In this document: positions 28,605 through 40,481 of the stretch, in pieces
Layout: each line of letters starts with the position of its first letter
Numbering within the stretch: position 1 is the stretch's first letter
Assembly (NCBI RefSeq): GCF_900188095.1
Contig: NZ_FZOT01000016.1
Location: 62,001 to 126,000, forward strand
Reading direction: 5' to 3'
DNA length: 64,000 bases
Source of the DNA: Noviherbaspirillum humi
GTDB taxonomy: Bacteria > Pseudomonadota > Gammaproteobacteria > Burkholderiales > Burkholderiaceae_D
Translations under genes and position numbers: made by a program
The notes under the pieces: generated by a model
The model's database searches: none
What the model saw: the letters and a program-made list of their open reading frames with translations, nothing else
Told to the model about the DNA's origin: nothing

Positions 28605-28608
<4 letters not shown>
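28018..28608 (+). CDS. DUF2760 family protein
   Basis: A 196-residue protein. An N-terminal basic segment (KPSFLRRISLAFGTFFRTFS) and a Pro-rich linker precede a globular domain with ADAALLLLALLQREARLIDF and SGSLTHRGWRVTEVRLPKL. This is the DUF2760 pattern. Its stop overlaps the ATG of the first Hsp70 gene by four bases, which indicates translational coupling. The DUF2760-Hsp70-Hsp70 order recurs in proteobacteria, so it may be a cofactor or client-recognition subunit of these chaperones; that role is inferred. Confidence 0.85.
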
Positions 28609-30446
<1,838 letters not shown>

Positions 30447-30453
30447 TGCAGCG

Positions 30454-33261
30454 ATGACGCGCTACACCGTCGGCATCGACCTCGGCACCACCCATACGGT
30501 GGTGGCCTATGCCGAGGCCGGCGGCAGTGACATCCGCCTGTTCGACGTCGAGCAGCTGGTGGCGCCGGGCGAGGCGAAGGCGCTGCCTTTGCTGCCGTCG
30601 CTGCGCTTCCATGCCGCGCCGGGCGCGCTGCCGCCGGCGGAGTTGCAGCTGCCCTGGAGCGAACCGCTGGCCGAGGGCGATGCGCCGGTGGTGTTCGGCG
30701 CCCTCGGCCGCCGCCTCGGTGCCCAGGTGCCGGGCCGGCTGGTGGCCAGCGCCAAGAGCTGGCTGTCGCATGCGGCAGTGGACCGGCTGGCGCCGATCCT
30801 GCCCTGGGGCGCGCCGGCAGAGGTGCCGAAGGTCTCGCCCATGGAAGCCAGCGCCAGCTACCTCGCCTACGTGCGGGCCGCCTGGAACTGGCGCCATCCC
30901 GATCAGCCGCTGGAGCGGCAGGACATCGTGCTGACGGTGCCGGCGTCCTTCGACGAAGCCGCCCGCGCCCTCACCGTGCAGGCGGCGCATCTGGCCGGCC
31001 TGCCGCGCCTGCGCCTGCTGGAGGAACCGCAGGCGGCGCTGTACGACTGGCTGTTCCGCCACCGGGAGAATCTGCAGGCGGAACTGGCGCAGAGCCGGCT
31101 CATCCTGGTGGTGGACGTCGGCGGCGGCACCACCGACCTCAGCCTGATCCAGGTGGAGCTGCAGGAGGGCGAGCCGCGCCTGACCCGCATCGGCGTCGGC
31201 AAGCACCTGATGCTGGGCGGCGACAACATGGACCTGGTGCTGGCGCACCTCGCTGAATCGCGCCTGGCACCGCCGGGCGAAGGCGGCAACCGGAAGCTCG
31301 GCGCCACGGAGCTGTCGCAACTGATCGACCGCTGCCGCGCCGCCAAGGAACAGCTGCTGGCCACCGACGCGCCGGCGCGTACGGTCGTCACCCTGCTCGG
31401 CGCCGGCGCGCGTCTGATCGGCGGCAGCCGATCGGTGGAACTGGAACGCGGCGAGGTGGAGCGCCTGGTGGTGGACGGCTTTTTCCCACAGGTCGGCCCC
31501 CAGGACGGACCGCAGCAGCGGCGCAGCGGCATCGTCGAATTCGGCCTGCCTTATGCGAGCGACCCGGCCATTACCCGCCACTTAGCTGGGTTCCTGATGC
31601 TGCACGCGGCCGCCTCGCGCACCGCCCTCGGCCAGCAAGCAACCGACACGCCCGCCATCCCCGATACCCTTCTGCTCAACGGCGGCGTGTTCCGCTCGCC
31701 GGCGCTGGCCGGCCGTCTGCGCGCCACGCTGGATGCCTGGCGCGGCACGCCGCTCACCTTGCTGCACAACGAGAACCCGGACGTGGCGGTGGCACGCGGC
31801 GCGGTCGCCTTCGCGCTGGCCGGCGCAGGCCTGGCGCCGAAGATAGGCGGCGGCTCGGCGCGCAGCTATTTCCTGCGGCTGGACGAGCCGGGCAGGACGG
31901 CGACGCGGGCGGTATGCGTACTGCCGCGCGGCAGCGAGGAAGGACGGGAACTGCTGCTGCAGGACCGCGTTTTCGCGCTGCGCCTGGGCCAGCCGGTGCG
32001 CTTCCATCTCGTCTCCGCCACCGCCGATGACGGCAATGCCCCGCCCCGTCCCGGCGAGCTGGTGGACATCGATGAATCACGCTTCGCGCCGCTGCCGCCG
32101 ATCGCCGCCGTGCTGCCGGCCGATGCCGGCGCCGCCCGCCAGGAAGTGCCGGTGCGGCTGGCCGCCAGCCTGACCGAGGTCGGCACGCTGCAGATGCAAT
32201 GCGTCAGCACCGAGGACGTGGCACGGCGCTGGTCGCTCGAATTCCAGCTGCGCGGCGATGCCGAGGCTGCGCCGGCGGAGGAAGCGGCCGCGATGCCGCC
32301 GCGCTTCGATGACGCCATCGCCCAGATCGAGCGCATCTTCGGCGCCCGCGCGCAGAAGGTGATGCCCAAGGAAGTGCGGCAGCTGCGTGCCCAGCTGGAG
32401 CGGCTCATCGGCGTGCGCGAACAATGGGCCACGCCGCTGCTGCGCCGCCTGTTCGACGCGCTGTGGCAGCGCGCCCGCGGCCGGCGCCGCTCGGCCGAGC
32501 ATGAACGGGCCTGGCTCAACCTGGCCGGCTGGTGCCTGCGTCCCGGCTTCGGCGATCCACTCGACGACTGGCGCATGGCCCAGCTCTGGCCGCTGTTCGA
32601 GAAAGGCACCCAATACCGCAACGATGCGCAGGTGAGCGCCGAATGGTGGACCTTATGGCGGCGCGTGGCCGGCGGCCTGGCGTCGGAGGCGCAGCTGCGC
32701 GTGCTTGATGACTTCGCCTACAACGTCCAGGGCGCCGACGCTGGCATCGAACGCCCGGCGCAGCTGGTGCCGGGCAATCAAGACGACATGCTGCGCCTGA
32801 TCGGCGCGCTGGAGCGCATTCCTGCCAGCTACAAGGCGGAAATCGGCGACTGGCTGCTCGGCCTGCTCGACCAGCCGGCCGGCGGGCGAACGTCGAGACC
32901 GGCAGATGGCCTCGTACTCTGGGCGCTGGCCCGCCTCGGCGCGCGCCAGCCCTTCTACGGCAGCGCCCACGACGTGGTGCCGCCTGAAACCGCCGCAGCC
33001 TGGGTGGAGAAGATCCTGGCCCTCGACTGGAAGCGCTCGGCCAACGCGTCGCTGGCGGCGGCCCACCTGTCGCGCCTCACCGGCGACCGCTCGCGCGACC
33101 TGCCGGAGCCGCTGCGGCAACGCGTCATCGTCCGCCTCAAGGCCAGCGGCGCGCCTTCTGCGTGGGCGGCAATGGTGGCGGAGACCCAGGAGCTGGACGA
33201 GGCCAGCCGGCAGAGCTTCGTCGGGGATTCGCTGCCGCCGGGACTGAAGTTGATTGCCTGA
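30454..33261 (+). CDS. Large Hsp70-family protein with DUF3731 C-terminal domain
   Basis: About 935 residues. The ATPase motifs are YTVGIDLGTTHTVVAYAE, ILVVDVGGGTTDLSLIQVE and LLNGGVFRSPALAGRL. After a beta domain, the last 330 residues are helical (RFDDAIAQIERIFGARAQKV, RLIGVREQWATPLLRRLFDAL, PGFGDPLDDWRMAQLWPLFEKG), matching DUF3731 of long Hsp70 variants. The start is ambiguous: GTG 30430 overlaps the upstream stop, while ATG 30454 gives the tighter N-terminus. No J-protein or GrpE gene lies in the operon, so cofactor use is open. Confidence 0.9.
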   Translation: MTRYTVGIDLGTTHTVVAYAEAGGSDIRLFDVEQLVAPGEAKALPLLPSLRFHAAPGALPPAELQLPWSEPLAEGDAPVVFGALGRRLGAQVPGRLVASAKSWLSHAAVDRLAPILPWGAPAEVPKVSPMEASASYLAYVRAAWNWRHPDQPLERQDIVLTVPASFDEAARALTVQAAHLAGLPRLRLLEEPQAALYDWLFRHRENLQAELAQSRLILVVDVGGGTTDLSLIQVELQEGEPRLTRIGVGKHLMLGGDNMDLVLAHLAESRLAPPGEGGNRKLGATELSQLIDRCRAAKEQLLATDAPARTVVTLLGAGARLIGGSRSVELERGEVERLVVDGFFPQVGPQDGPQQRRSGIVEFGLPYASDPAITRHLAGFLMLHAAASRTALGQQATDTPAIPDTLLLNGGVFRSPALAGRLRATLDAWRGTPLTLLHNENPDVAVARGAVAFALAGAGLAPKIGGGSARSYFLRLDEPGRTATRAVCVLPRGSEEGRELLLQDRVFALRLGQPVRFHLVSATADDGNAPPRPGELVDIDESRFAPLPPIAAVLPADAGAARQEVPVRLAASLTEVGTLQMQCVSTEDVARRWSLEFQLRGDAEAAPAEEAAAMPPRFDDAIAQIERIFGARAQKVMPKEVRQLRAQLERLIGVREQWATPLLRRLFDALWQRARGRRRSAEHERAWLNLAGWCLRPGFGDPLDDWRMAQLWPLFEKGTQYRNDAQVSAEWWTLWRRVAGGLASEAQLRVLDDFAYNVQGADAGIERPAQLVPGNQDDMLRLIGALERIPASYKAEIGDWLLGLLDQPAGGRTSRPADGLVLWALARLGARQPFYGSAHDVVPPETAAAWVEKILALDWKRSANASLAAAHLSRLTGDRSRDLPEPLRQRVIVRLKASGAPSAWAAMVAETQELDEASRQSFVGDSLPPGLKLIA

Positions 33262-33388
33262 GCGGTCGGCGCCGTGTGTCGGAGCCTGCTGCTTTGCTTC
33301 GCCTCGATTGGAAAGGTAATCCGCCTTGACGTCTCCGCCCCGGAGGGTTGCCTCGGTGCCGGAGAGCCCCCGCCAGCGCGAATTGCCG

Positions 33389-33910
33389 CTATACGGTAAG
33401 CAGGGTCTTCACCCCGATGCCCGCTTCCTGCAGCCGCCGCTTGCCGTCCAGCGCGCCGATGTCCAGCAGGCACACCGCGCCCGCCACCGTCGCCCCGGCC
33501 CGCGCCATGAGGCGGGCGGTGGCGATCAGCGTGCCACCGGTGGCCAGCACGTCGTCCACCAGAATCACTGACGCGCCCGCCGGCAGCAGGCCTTCCTCGA
33601 TTTCGAGCCGGTCGGAACCATATTCGAGCCCGTAGGATTCGGAAATGGTTTTGGTCGGCAGCTTGCCGGGCTTGCGCACCATGACGAAGCCGCGCTCGCA
33701 TGCCACCGCCAGGGCCGAGCCGAAGATGAAGCCGCGCGACTCGATGCCGGCGAGATGGCTGAATGCATGCTGACTGCACAGTTCCTTCATCGCGCCGATG
33801 GCGTCGGCGAAGGCTTGCGCGCTGGCCAGCAGCGGACTGATGTCGCGGAAGGTGACGCCCGGCACGGGGAAGTCGGGGACGCTGGTGAGGTGGTCGAGGA
33901 AGTTGGTCAT
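33389..33910 (-). CDS. apt: Adenine phosphoribosyltransferase
   Basis: A 173-residue purine-salvage enzyme that converts adenine and PRPP to AMP. Motifs: an N-terminal FPVPGVTFRDISPLL, HLAGIESRGFIFGSALA, VRKPGKLPTKTISESYGLEYG and the PRPP loop VILVDDVLATGGTL. ATG 33910 (MTNFLDHLT) fits the family's usual length; an in-frame start at 33955 would add 15 residues. No strong ribosome site is visible. A broken partial copy lies 1.3 kb away at 35190-35370. Confidence 0.95.
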   Translation of the reverse strand: MTNFLDHLTSVPDFPVPGVTFRDISPLLASAQAFADAIGAMKELCSQHAFSHLAGIESRGFIFGSALAVACERGFVMVRKPGKLPTKTISESYGLEYGSDRLEIEEGLLPAGASVILVDDVLATGGTLIATARLMARAGATVAGAVCLLDIGALDGKRRLQEAGIGVKTLLTV

Positions 33911-34545
33911 GGGATTCGTTGAGTTGTGGGTGTCTCTTGGTTTTGAGAGAACCATCGACGCTTTGGTTCTCGGAGAAAACTTATGAGGGACGCGATTTTA
34001 TTGGAAGCGGCTGCATGGAGCCATAGGGACATTAAGGAAAATCTATAAGTCGGCCACGCTGACGCTCCATCAAAGCGAAATTACAATCTCGCGAGTCAAA
34101 GCGAATTTAGATTTCAAAGAAACGGAAAATGATCGTTCCGTTTTCCTGTCGTGACGGGCTAGCCCGTCGCCGACTTCCTTGACGGTACAGTTAGGTGTTC
34201 AGAGCGCATGGCTCGCATTGATCGTGGCCGGACCGCCACAGCATCAAGTCAATTAACGACGACGCGTACAATCGCCGCCGCTAAAAACACATAATTGAGA
34301 ACCGTCGCAGCCCGCTCTCCTCCGAAGAGCCGGAGGAAACCCTCAAGGCCGCCAGCTCAATTCATTCGTTCGGACTCACCCTTACAGCCGCATGCTTCAT
34401 AGACCGTCAGGTCTGCAAGATATGAGGATTGAAATCGAGACCCATCAAGACACCGTAGTTAGCGATTGCGATTTGCGTTTTCTGCATCCATGAACACAGA
34501 GGCTTGCTCCGGCAAACTCGACGTAACTTTAGACACGAGGGTTAA
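33911..34545. other. Intergenic, about 635 bases, with palindromes
   Basis: No gene is supported. GACGGGCT/AGCCCGTC at 34153-34168 is a perfect palindrome. Just before it AACGGAA/TTCCGTT (34121-34142) forms a hairpin followed by TTCC. The region is AT-richer than apt and may be part of a small acquired segment with the next gene. Confidence 0.4.
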
Positions 34546-35076
34546 ATGAATCGAATGTATCTGGCCTTTGCTTTCTTGGTGACCTTTACCTCGGCAAACG
34601 GGGCGCCGGCGACCGACAGTATCATTGGCACACATAAAGCGGAAATGGGAAAACCGGGAAACACTGTTGAGATCTCCTTGGTGTGCGAAGAAGAAACCAA
34701 ATGCACACTTGCGTCGGTATTGAAATCAGGCGACAGGGTGCTTACGGACAGACAAGACCTTAATAAGGTACGAAATGTCGAGAATTTGCAGTTCGCATCG
34801 AATGCGCTCAAGTACGCCATCGACCACCAAAATCAAACACCGCGTTCTCCCGACGCCATTGAAGCCATGAACCAGTTGCGGCCAATACTTTCGGCCAATC
34901 CAAGTGTCCATAATTGCTGGGACCTGAATTACCCGACCGCCGAATATATGCTGGCATGTTCTCTGTCGGGTGTTCCCGCCGACGCACCTTCAATTTATCT
35001 TTTTGGGACGTTACTGGCGAACTGCAATGATGTGTTCTGCCGATATATCATTGTGCCAATGTCGCGCACCAAATAG
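34546..35076 (+). CDS. Secreted hypothetical protein, 176 aa
   Basis: The N-terminus MNRMYLAFAFLVTFTSANG is a Sec signal, probably cleaved after NGA. The mature part has six Cys (VCEEETKC, HNCWDLNY, LACSL, NCNDVFCRY), which suggests disulfides in the periplasm. GAGGG lies before the ATG. Composition is AT-richer than neighbours. The family is unknown. A broken apt copy follows on the opposite strand. Confidence 0.65.
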   Translation: MNRMYLAFAFLVTFTSANGAPATDSIIGTHKAEMGKPGNTVEISLVCEEETKCTLASVLKSGDRVLTDRQDLNKVRNVENLQFASNALKYAIDHQNQTPRSPDAIEAMNQLRPILSANPSVHNCWDLNYPTAEYMLACSLSGVPADAPSIYLFGTLLANCNDVFCRYIIVPMSRTK

Positions 35077-35103
35077 GTAACCGATCCACGTAGACAGGGC
35101 GGT

Positions 35104-35604
35104 TTAAGTGAATGCATGAACAAGAAAAGAAAGGGCAAGAAACATCATGCGTTCCACCGCTTCGCTTGGTACGATTGCAGCCGCCGTTGAAACCAGAATC
35201 GGCAACGCGCCTGTCGGTAGCAGGCTTTCTTCGATCTCTAGCCGGTCGGTGCCGTATTCGAGCCCGCAAGAATCGGAAATGACTGTGGTCGGCAGCCTGC
35301 CGGGCTTGCGCACCATTGCGACGCCGCGCCGACATGCCACCACCAGGGCCGAACTGTAGATGAAGCAGCGCCGTTCGAACCCAAGCTGGCGGGCATGGAT
35401 GGCTGGCAGTGACACCATCAGCATTCGATTCGTCGACACGTCGAGCAGCATCGGCGAACTCCGGTCGAAGCCGGCGCTTTGCACCGCCGTCTTCCAGACA
35501 GTGGAGAACGCGCCGGCGCTGCCGACCCGGCTGCCGCTGCGTAGGTAGGCAGTCGGATCGTCGCCTTCGAACGGCTTTGGCAGGCGCTCGCCCTTATCTG
35601 GCAC
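35104..35604 (-). pseudogene. Partial, degraded copy of apt
   Basis: Residues 80-140 of this 166-codon frame read FIYSSALVVACRRGVAMVRK PGRLPTTVISDSCGLEYGTD RLEIEESLLPTGALPILV, clearly matching apt. At DNA level about 180 bases (35190-35370) align with 33557-33738. Similarity stops at the strand that leads into the PRPP loop, and VDDVLATGGT is replaced by STAAAIVPSEA. The first 75 residues are unrelated to apt. It cannot bind PRPP in the normal way, so it is treated as a pseudogene, though the frame is open. Confidence 0.75.
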
Positions 35605-35806
35605 AGGGGAGATGCATTCAGGAATTTATGCAGTGGCAATTCCTTTCCTCGCGCATCTGCATGATGGCGCATCCCGTCGCCGCACCTAGAATGGATGCTC
35701 GATCAACGGGTTGCCGGCCTGATTCATGTGAAGAAGCGGCACGCCAGCATGCCTTCATGCGCCCGCATTCCGCCGAGCGCCCGTCGCGGAGCACAAGGAG
35801 TTCGCC

Positions 35807-36124
35807 GTGATCATCACCACGAAAGCCATCATTGCAACCGGACTGGTGGGCGCAGCCGCGGCCACCGGTTATGGATGGGAGCACGCGCAATACAACGGCG
35901 CCGTGCCGGACGGCATGCTGCAGGCCGTGCTGTCGGCCAACCTGCCGCCGAGCGCCGAATTCGCGAAAGCGCCGCCGCCGGAAGCCGGCTTCGTCTACAG
36001 CGTGCCGGAACCGAGGCCGGTGCTGCGCGAAGTGCCGCCGCTGGTCTACCCGACACCGGGCGCGCCGGCGGAACCCGCCGAGTATGAGAAGTACCTGGTG
36101 AACGGCCAAATCGCCACCTTCTGA
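35807..36124 (+). CDS. Small exported protein, 105 aa
   Basis: Starts with GTG 35807 (MIITTKAIIATGLVGAAAAT) after AAGGAG. The hydrophobic N-terminus is a signal or anchor. The rest is Pro/Ala/Glu-rich (AKAPPPEAGFVYSVPEPRPV, PTPGAPAEPAEYEKYLVNG) and probably unstructured. No family is recognised. It precedes the host-attachment-like gene by 130 bases. Confidence 0.65.
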   Translation: MIITTKAIIATGLVGAAAATGYGWEHAQYNGAVPDGMLQAVLSANLPPSAEFAKAPPPEAGFVYSVPEPRPVLREVPPLVYPTPGAPAEPAEYEKYLVNGQIATF

Positions 36125-36255
36125 AGGACGAGCCTGTTCTTCCGGCGGCGCCTGGAGACGGTGCGTTGCCGAGGCCAGGCGTTTCCCGCCGCCATGTGGA
36201 ACGTTCATCCGCTTCGCGCATCGAAGTTGCTTGCCAATGCATTAACGAGGACAAC

Positions 36256-36711
36256 ATGGACGCAACTTGGATCGTTTCAGCCAATGCAAGCCGGGCAAGG
36301 TTCTTTTCCCAGGACAATGACGCAGCGCCCTTGCAGGAGGTTCACGACATGGTGAACGAGGCGGCGCGCCTGGACGCCAACGAGAGCGAGACCGACCGCC
36401 TCGGCCCGACATCCGCAGGCCAGAGCATGCACAATACCGGGGGCGCGCTGCCGAACAAGACCTATGAACCCGACACCACGCCGGACAAGAAGGCGGCGGA
36501 AATCTTCGCCAAGGACGTGGCGAAATATCTGCAGGAATGTTATCGGGAAGGCCGCTTCAAGCATCTTGCCGTCGTCGCTTCGCCCAAGTTCCTGGGCGCG
36601 CTGCGGTCGGAACTCGATGGACCGGTAGGCTCCACCATCAGCGTGGAGATCGACAAGGACTACACCAGCTTCGGGCCCGAGCAGCTGCGCGACCAGATCA
36701 AGCTCCACTAG
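36256..36711 (+). CDS. Host attachment protein family (AtsE-like)
   Basis: A 151-residue protein with the family start MDATWIVSANASRARFFSQ. It continues with LQEVHDMVNEAARLDANESE and ends in a helical block (EIFAKDVAKYLQECYREGRF, LAVVASPKFLGALRSEL, PEQLRDQIKLH). This matches the family named for a protein needed for attachment to host cells. The biochemical role is unclear; the fold resembles nuclease-type eRF1 domains. ATG 36256 with GAGG upstream is used rather than the in-frame start at 36166. Confidence 0.82.
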   Translation: MDATWIVSANASRARFFSQDNDAAPLQEVHDMVNEAARLDANESETDRLGPTSAGQSMHNTGGALPNKTYEPDTTPDKKAAEIFAKDVAKYLQECYREGRFKHLAVVASPKFLGALRSELDGPVGSTISVEIDKDYTSFGPEQLRDQIKLH

Positions 36712-36735
36712 GCAGACAGGCAACGCCGCTGACAG

Positions 36736-36765
36736 CCACGCCGTCCGCTGCCGAAGGCGGCGTGG
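36736..36765 (+). terminator. Possible terminator hairpin, T-tract missing
   Basis: CCACGCCG / CGGCGTGG arms with a 14-base loop, 25 bases after the host-attachment-type gene. No T-run follows, so it may only be a structured 3' end. Confidence 0.4.
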
Positions 36766-36930
36766 CGCCTATTGCCGCGCCCAGCGGACCAACCGTAACA
36801 AACACCGCACTTTCTCCCGGCCACGCCGCGGTTGACGTAACATAACGCCGTTCCTTTGCGAACATGCGCCCTGCGCATGCGCCGGCTTTCCCTCCGGAGA
36901 CCGGCTTCCGACGTTACCGACCGAAGCGCC

Positions 36931-39900
36931 ATGGCCACTTCCTCCGAACGGCGAACTGCCGCCCTGTTCCAATCCCGACTCGCCCGCATCCTGCTGATCA
37001 GCGCCGGCGTGATCGCCCTTCTGCTGGCTGCCCTCTACCTGGCCCTGCCGCCGCTGGTGAAATGGCAGGCGGAAAAGCTGCTGGCGGAGAAACTGCATCG
37101 GCCGGCGAGCATCGGCAACGTGGAGATCCGGCCCTTCGCGCTGGCGCTCACCGTACGCGACTTCAGGCTGATGGAGCCGGATGGCAAGGCGGTGTTCGCA
37201 TCCTTCGATACGCTGGCGGTGGACCTGGCGGCGGAATCCGTGCTGAAGCTGGCGCCGGTGGTGCAGGAGGTGCGCCTGGAGAAGCCGCTGGTGAGCCTGG
37301 TGCGCCGGGATGCGCATCGCTACAACATCGACGACCTGATCGAGATGGCGCTCGCCGCGCCGCCTTCCGACAAGCCGGCGCGCTTCTCGGTCAACAACAT
37401 CCGCATCGACGGCGGCCGCATCGACTTCCACGACCAGCCGAAACAGGCGCGCCACAGCGTCACCGAGCTGGCGCTCGGCATCCCCTTCGTTTCCTCGCTG
37501 CCCGCGCAGGTGAACATTTTCGTCGAGCCGCTGCTGCGCGCCCGGGTGGATGGCACGCCGCTGGAGCTCAAGGGCCGCGCCCGCCCCTTCGCCGATACCA
37601 AGGAAGCCTTGCTGGAACTGGATCTCGACGGCCTGGACCTGACCCGCTTCGTGGATTACCTGCCGTTCCAGGCGCGCTTCAAGATGCCCGGCGGCCGGCT
37701 CGATACCCGCCTCGTCGCCAGCTTCAGCCAGGCGAAGGACCAGGCGCCGCTGCTCAAGTTGAGCGGCAAGGCCAGCCTGAAGTCGCTGCGCCTCACCGAG
37801 CGCGACGGCGCGCCGCTGCTCAAGCTGCCGGAACTGGCGCTGACGCTGGGCGAGAGCGACATCCTGGGCGGCCGCATCTCGCTGCCGGAGATCGTTCTGA
37901 CCGGGCTGGAAGCGGATGTGATCCGCGAGCGCGATGGCGGCGTCAACCTGCAGCGCCTGCTGCCGCCGGCCGAGGTCCACGGCAAGCCGGAGAAAGCGTC
38001 GTCCGCCAAGTCCGGCGCGCCGCTGCGGCTGGCGCTCGGCAAGCTGGAATTGCGCGACGCGGCGCTGCGCTATGCCGACCGGCAGGCGGCGCAACCTATC
38101 AAGCTCGATGCGGGCAAGCTCAATCTCGCGTTGCGCGAGCTGGCGCTGGATACCGGCAAGCGCAGCATCGGCATCGGCGAGATCGCTTCCGCCCGCGCAG
38201 ATGTACTGGTGCAGCAGCTGAAGGCTAGCGATGCGCGTGGCGCGGCGTCTTCCGCGCCTTCTCCGGCCCAGCCGGGCAAGGCGCCTTCCGCCAGCGCCGA
38301 TGCACAATCCCCCTATGCGGTACACATCGGCCGCATCGCCATCGACGGCTGGTCCGCCCGCGTCGAGGACCAGCGCCAGGCGCAGCCGGTAACGACCACC
38401 ATCGCGCCGCTGCGGGTGGCGATGAAGGATTTCACGCCCGGCGCGACGGGCGTCTTTCCGGTGGAGCTGGACGCCGGCGTGAACAAGGCCGGCCGGCTGA
38501 AGCTGACGGGCGATGTCGGCCTGTCGCCGCTGCGCGCGGACCTCGCCACCGACCTGAAGGGCCTGGACCTGCTGCCGCTGCAACCCTTCTTCGGCAATCT
38601 GGGCAACATCAAGCTGGCACGCGCCACGCTTTCGGGCAAGGGCCGGCTGCAGTTCGCAAGCAGCGCCGACGGCGCGATCAAGGGCGGATTCCGCGGCGAT
38701 GTCGGCGTGGACAACTTCTCCGCCGTCGATGCCGCCGGCGGCAGCGAATTCCTGCGCTGGCAATCGCTCGCCCTGGGCGGCATGGACATGCAATTCCAGC
38801 CCTTCGGCCTGGCGCTGGACAACGTCGCGCTGCGCGATTTCTTCGCCCGCGTCGCCATCGACGCCAGCGGCCGCCTGAACCTGCAGAACCTCCTGCGCGG
38901 CCGCCCCGAGACGACGCCGGCGGAGCCGGCCAGGCCGCCGGTTGCCGACGCCGGCGGGAAGCCGGCTGCCCCGGCGCCGCAAGCCGTTCGCACCGCCGCA
39001 TCCGGGAAGGAAGCGCAGTCAAAGCTGCCGCCGATCCGCGTGCGCCGCATGACGCTGGAAGGCGGACGGGTGCGCTTCACCGACAACTTCATCAAGCCGA
39101 GCTACTCGGCCAGCCTGATGAAGCTCGGCGGCAGCATCACCGGCCTGTCCTCCGACCCGGCCTCGCGCGCCAGCGTCGAGCTCGCCGGCGAAGTCAACGG
39201 CGCGCCGCTGTCGGTGGCGGGCCGCGTCAATCCGCTCGCCGGCAACCTCTTCCTCGACCTGCAGGCCAAGGTGCGCGGGATGGAACTGGCGGCGCTGTCG
39301 CCCTATGCCGACCGCTACATCGGCTACGGCATCGAGAAGGGCAAGCTGTCGTTCGAAGTCGCGTACCGCATCGAGCAGCGCCAGCTGAGCGCCTCCAACC
39401 GGCTCATCCTCAATCAGTTGACGCTCAACGAAAAAGCCGCCTCCTCCGCCGCCACCCGCCTGCCGGTGAAGCTGGCGATCGCCCTGCTGCAGGACCGGGA
39501 CGGCGTCATCGACATCAACGTGCCGGTCGACGGCACGCTGGACGATCCGCAATTCTCGGTGGGCGGCATCGTGCTGAAGGTGATCGGCAATGCCATCGCC
39601 CGCGCCGTTACCCAGCCGTTCGCCATGCTCGGTTCCCTGTTCGGCGGCAAGGGCGCGCCGGAAATGTCGGCCCTGACCTTCGAGCCCGGCCGGTCCGCCG
39701 TCCCGGCAGCCGGCGAATCGTCGATGGAGACGCTGGCCAAGGCGCTCAACGACCGGCCCAAGCTGCAGCTGGAGATCACCGGCTGGGCCGATCCGGAAGC
39801 CGATGTGCCCGGGCTGAAGCGGGCATCGATCGAGCGCAAGGTGCGCGCGCTGAAGGTGAAGGACATGCAGGCGCGCGGCCAGGCGGTGGATTTCGCCGCC

Positions 39901-40218
39901 GTCACGGTGAGTCCGGCCGAGTATCCGGAGTTGCTGGCGCGGGCCTACAAGGAAGAGAAATTCGAGAAGCCGCGCAATCTGATCGGTCTGGCCAAGGGCT
40001 TGCCGGTGCCGCAGATGGAGCAGCTGATGCTGGAGCATGCGGCGGTCGATGAGGACGACCTGGAAACGCTCGCCAATCGGCGCGCCCAGGCGGCGCGCGA
40101 CTGGCTGATCCGCCACGGCGTTGCAGGCGATCGCATCTTCCTCGTCGCGCCGCGCACGGCGGGCAGCGACAAGGCGGCTGGCGCCGCGCTTGCCAAGGCG
40201 GAATTCTCGCTGCGGTAA
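36931..40218 (+). CDS. DUF748 / AsmA-like envelope protein
   Basis: A 1,095-residue protein. One N-terminal membrane segment (ILLISAGVIALLLAALYLAL) is followed by the AsmA-type start KWQAEKLLAEKLHRPASIGN VEIRPFALALTVRDF. A long beta-rich periplasmic body follows, with the DUF748 segment SYSASLMKLGGSITGLSSDP and LSPYADRYIGYGIEKGKLSF. The C-terminal OmpA-like part is ALNDRPKLQLEITGWADPEA and NRRAQAARDWLIRHGV. Such proteins bridge the inner membrane and envelope and may move lipids; this is inferred from AsmA relatives. ATG 36931 is preferred over the in-frame 36856 because it places the membrane segment near the start. Confidence 0.88.
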   Translation: MATSSERRTAALFQSRLARILLISAGVIALLLAALYLALPPLVKWQAEKLLAEKLHRPASIGNVEIRPFALALTVRDFRLMEPDGKAVFASFDTLAVDLAAESVLKLAPVVQEVRLEKPLVSLVRRDAHRYNIDDLIEMALAAPPSDKPARFSVNNIRIDGGRIDFHDQPKQARHSVTELALGIPFVSSLPAQVNIFVEPLLRARVDGTPLELKGRARPFADTKEALLELDLDGLDLTRFVDYLPFQARFKMPGGRLDTRLVASFSQAKDQAPLLKLSGKASLKSLRLTERDGAPLLKLPELALTLGESDILGGRISLPEIVLTGLEADVIRERDGGVNLQRLLPPAEVHGKPEKASSAKSGAPLRLALGKLELRDAALRYADRQAAQPIKLDAGKLNLALRELALDTGKRSIGIGEIASARADVLVQQLKASDARGAASSAPSPAQPGKAPSASADAQSPYAVHIGRIAIDGWSARVEDQRQAQPVTTTIAPLRVAMKDFTPGATGVFPVELDAGVNKAGRLKLTGDVGLSPLRADLATDLKGLDLLPLQPFFGNLGNIKLARATLSGKGRLQFASSADGAIKGGFRGDVGVDNFSAVDAAGGSEFLRWQSLALGGMDMQFQPFGLALDNVALRDFFARVAIDASGRLNLQNLLRGRPETTPAEPARPPVADAGGKPAAPAPQAVRTAASGKEAQSKLPPIRVRRMTLEGGRVRFTDNFIKPSYSASLMKLGGSITGLSSDPASRASVELAGEVNGAPLSVAGRVNPLAGNLFLDLQAKVRGMELAALSPYADRYIGYGIEKGKLSFEVAYRIEQRQLSASNRLILNQLTLNEKAASSAATRLPVKLAIALLQDRDGVIDINVPVDGTLDDPQFSVGGIVLKVIGNAIARAVTQPFAMLGSLFGGKGAPEMSALTFEPGRSAVPAAGESSMETLAKALNDRPKLQLEITGWADPEADVPGLKRASIERKVRALKVKDMQARGQAVDFAAVTVSPAEYPELLARAYKEEKFEKPRNLIGLAKGLPVPQMEQLMLEHAAVDEDDLETLANRRAQAARDWLIRHGVAGDRIFLVAPRTAGSDKAAGAALAKAEFSLR

Positions 40219-40481
40219 CAGCGGCGGCGAGCGGTCGCCACGGCGTTCCTGAAGTCACGCACGGACGCCGTGGCGGATTAAGGGCGTCCGCGCAGGCCGA
40301 ACGCCGCAAGCCGCGGCGAAGAGAAACCGGAACGCTTGCGGCGGCCGATCCGCCGCCGCGCTGCGGCTGCGGCACCCGCGCTTACCGTTTCCCGCCCGGG
40401 TTTCCCGCCCGGCCTTGCCAAACCGGCAAGCGACTTCCTTCACCAGAGCAAAAAATCCCGGTTTTTATTGTTAGTCCTATA

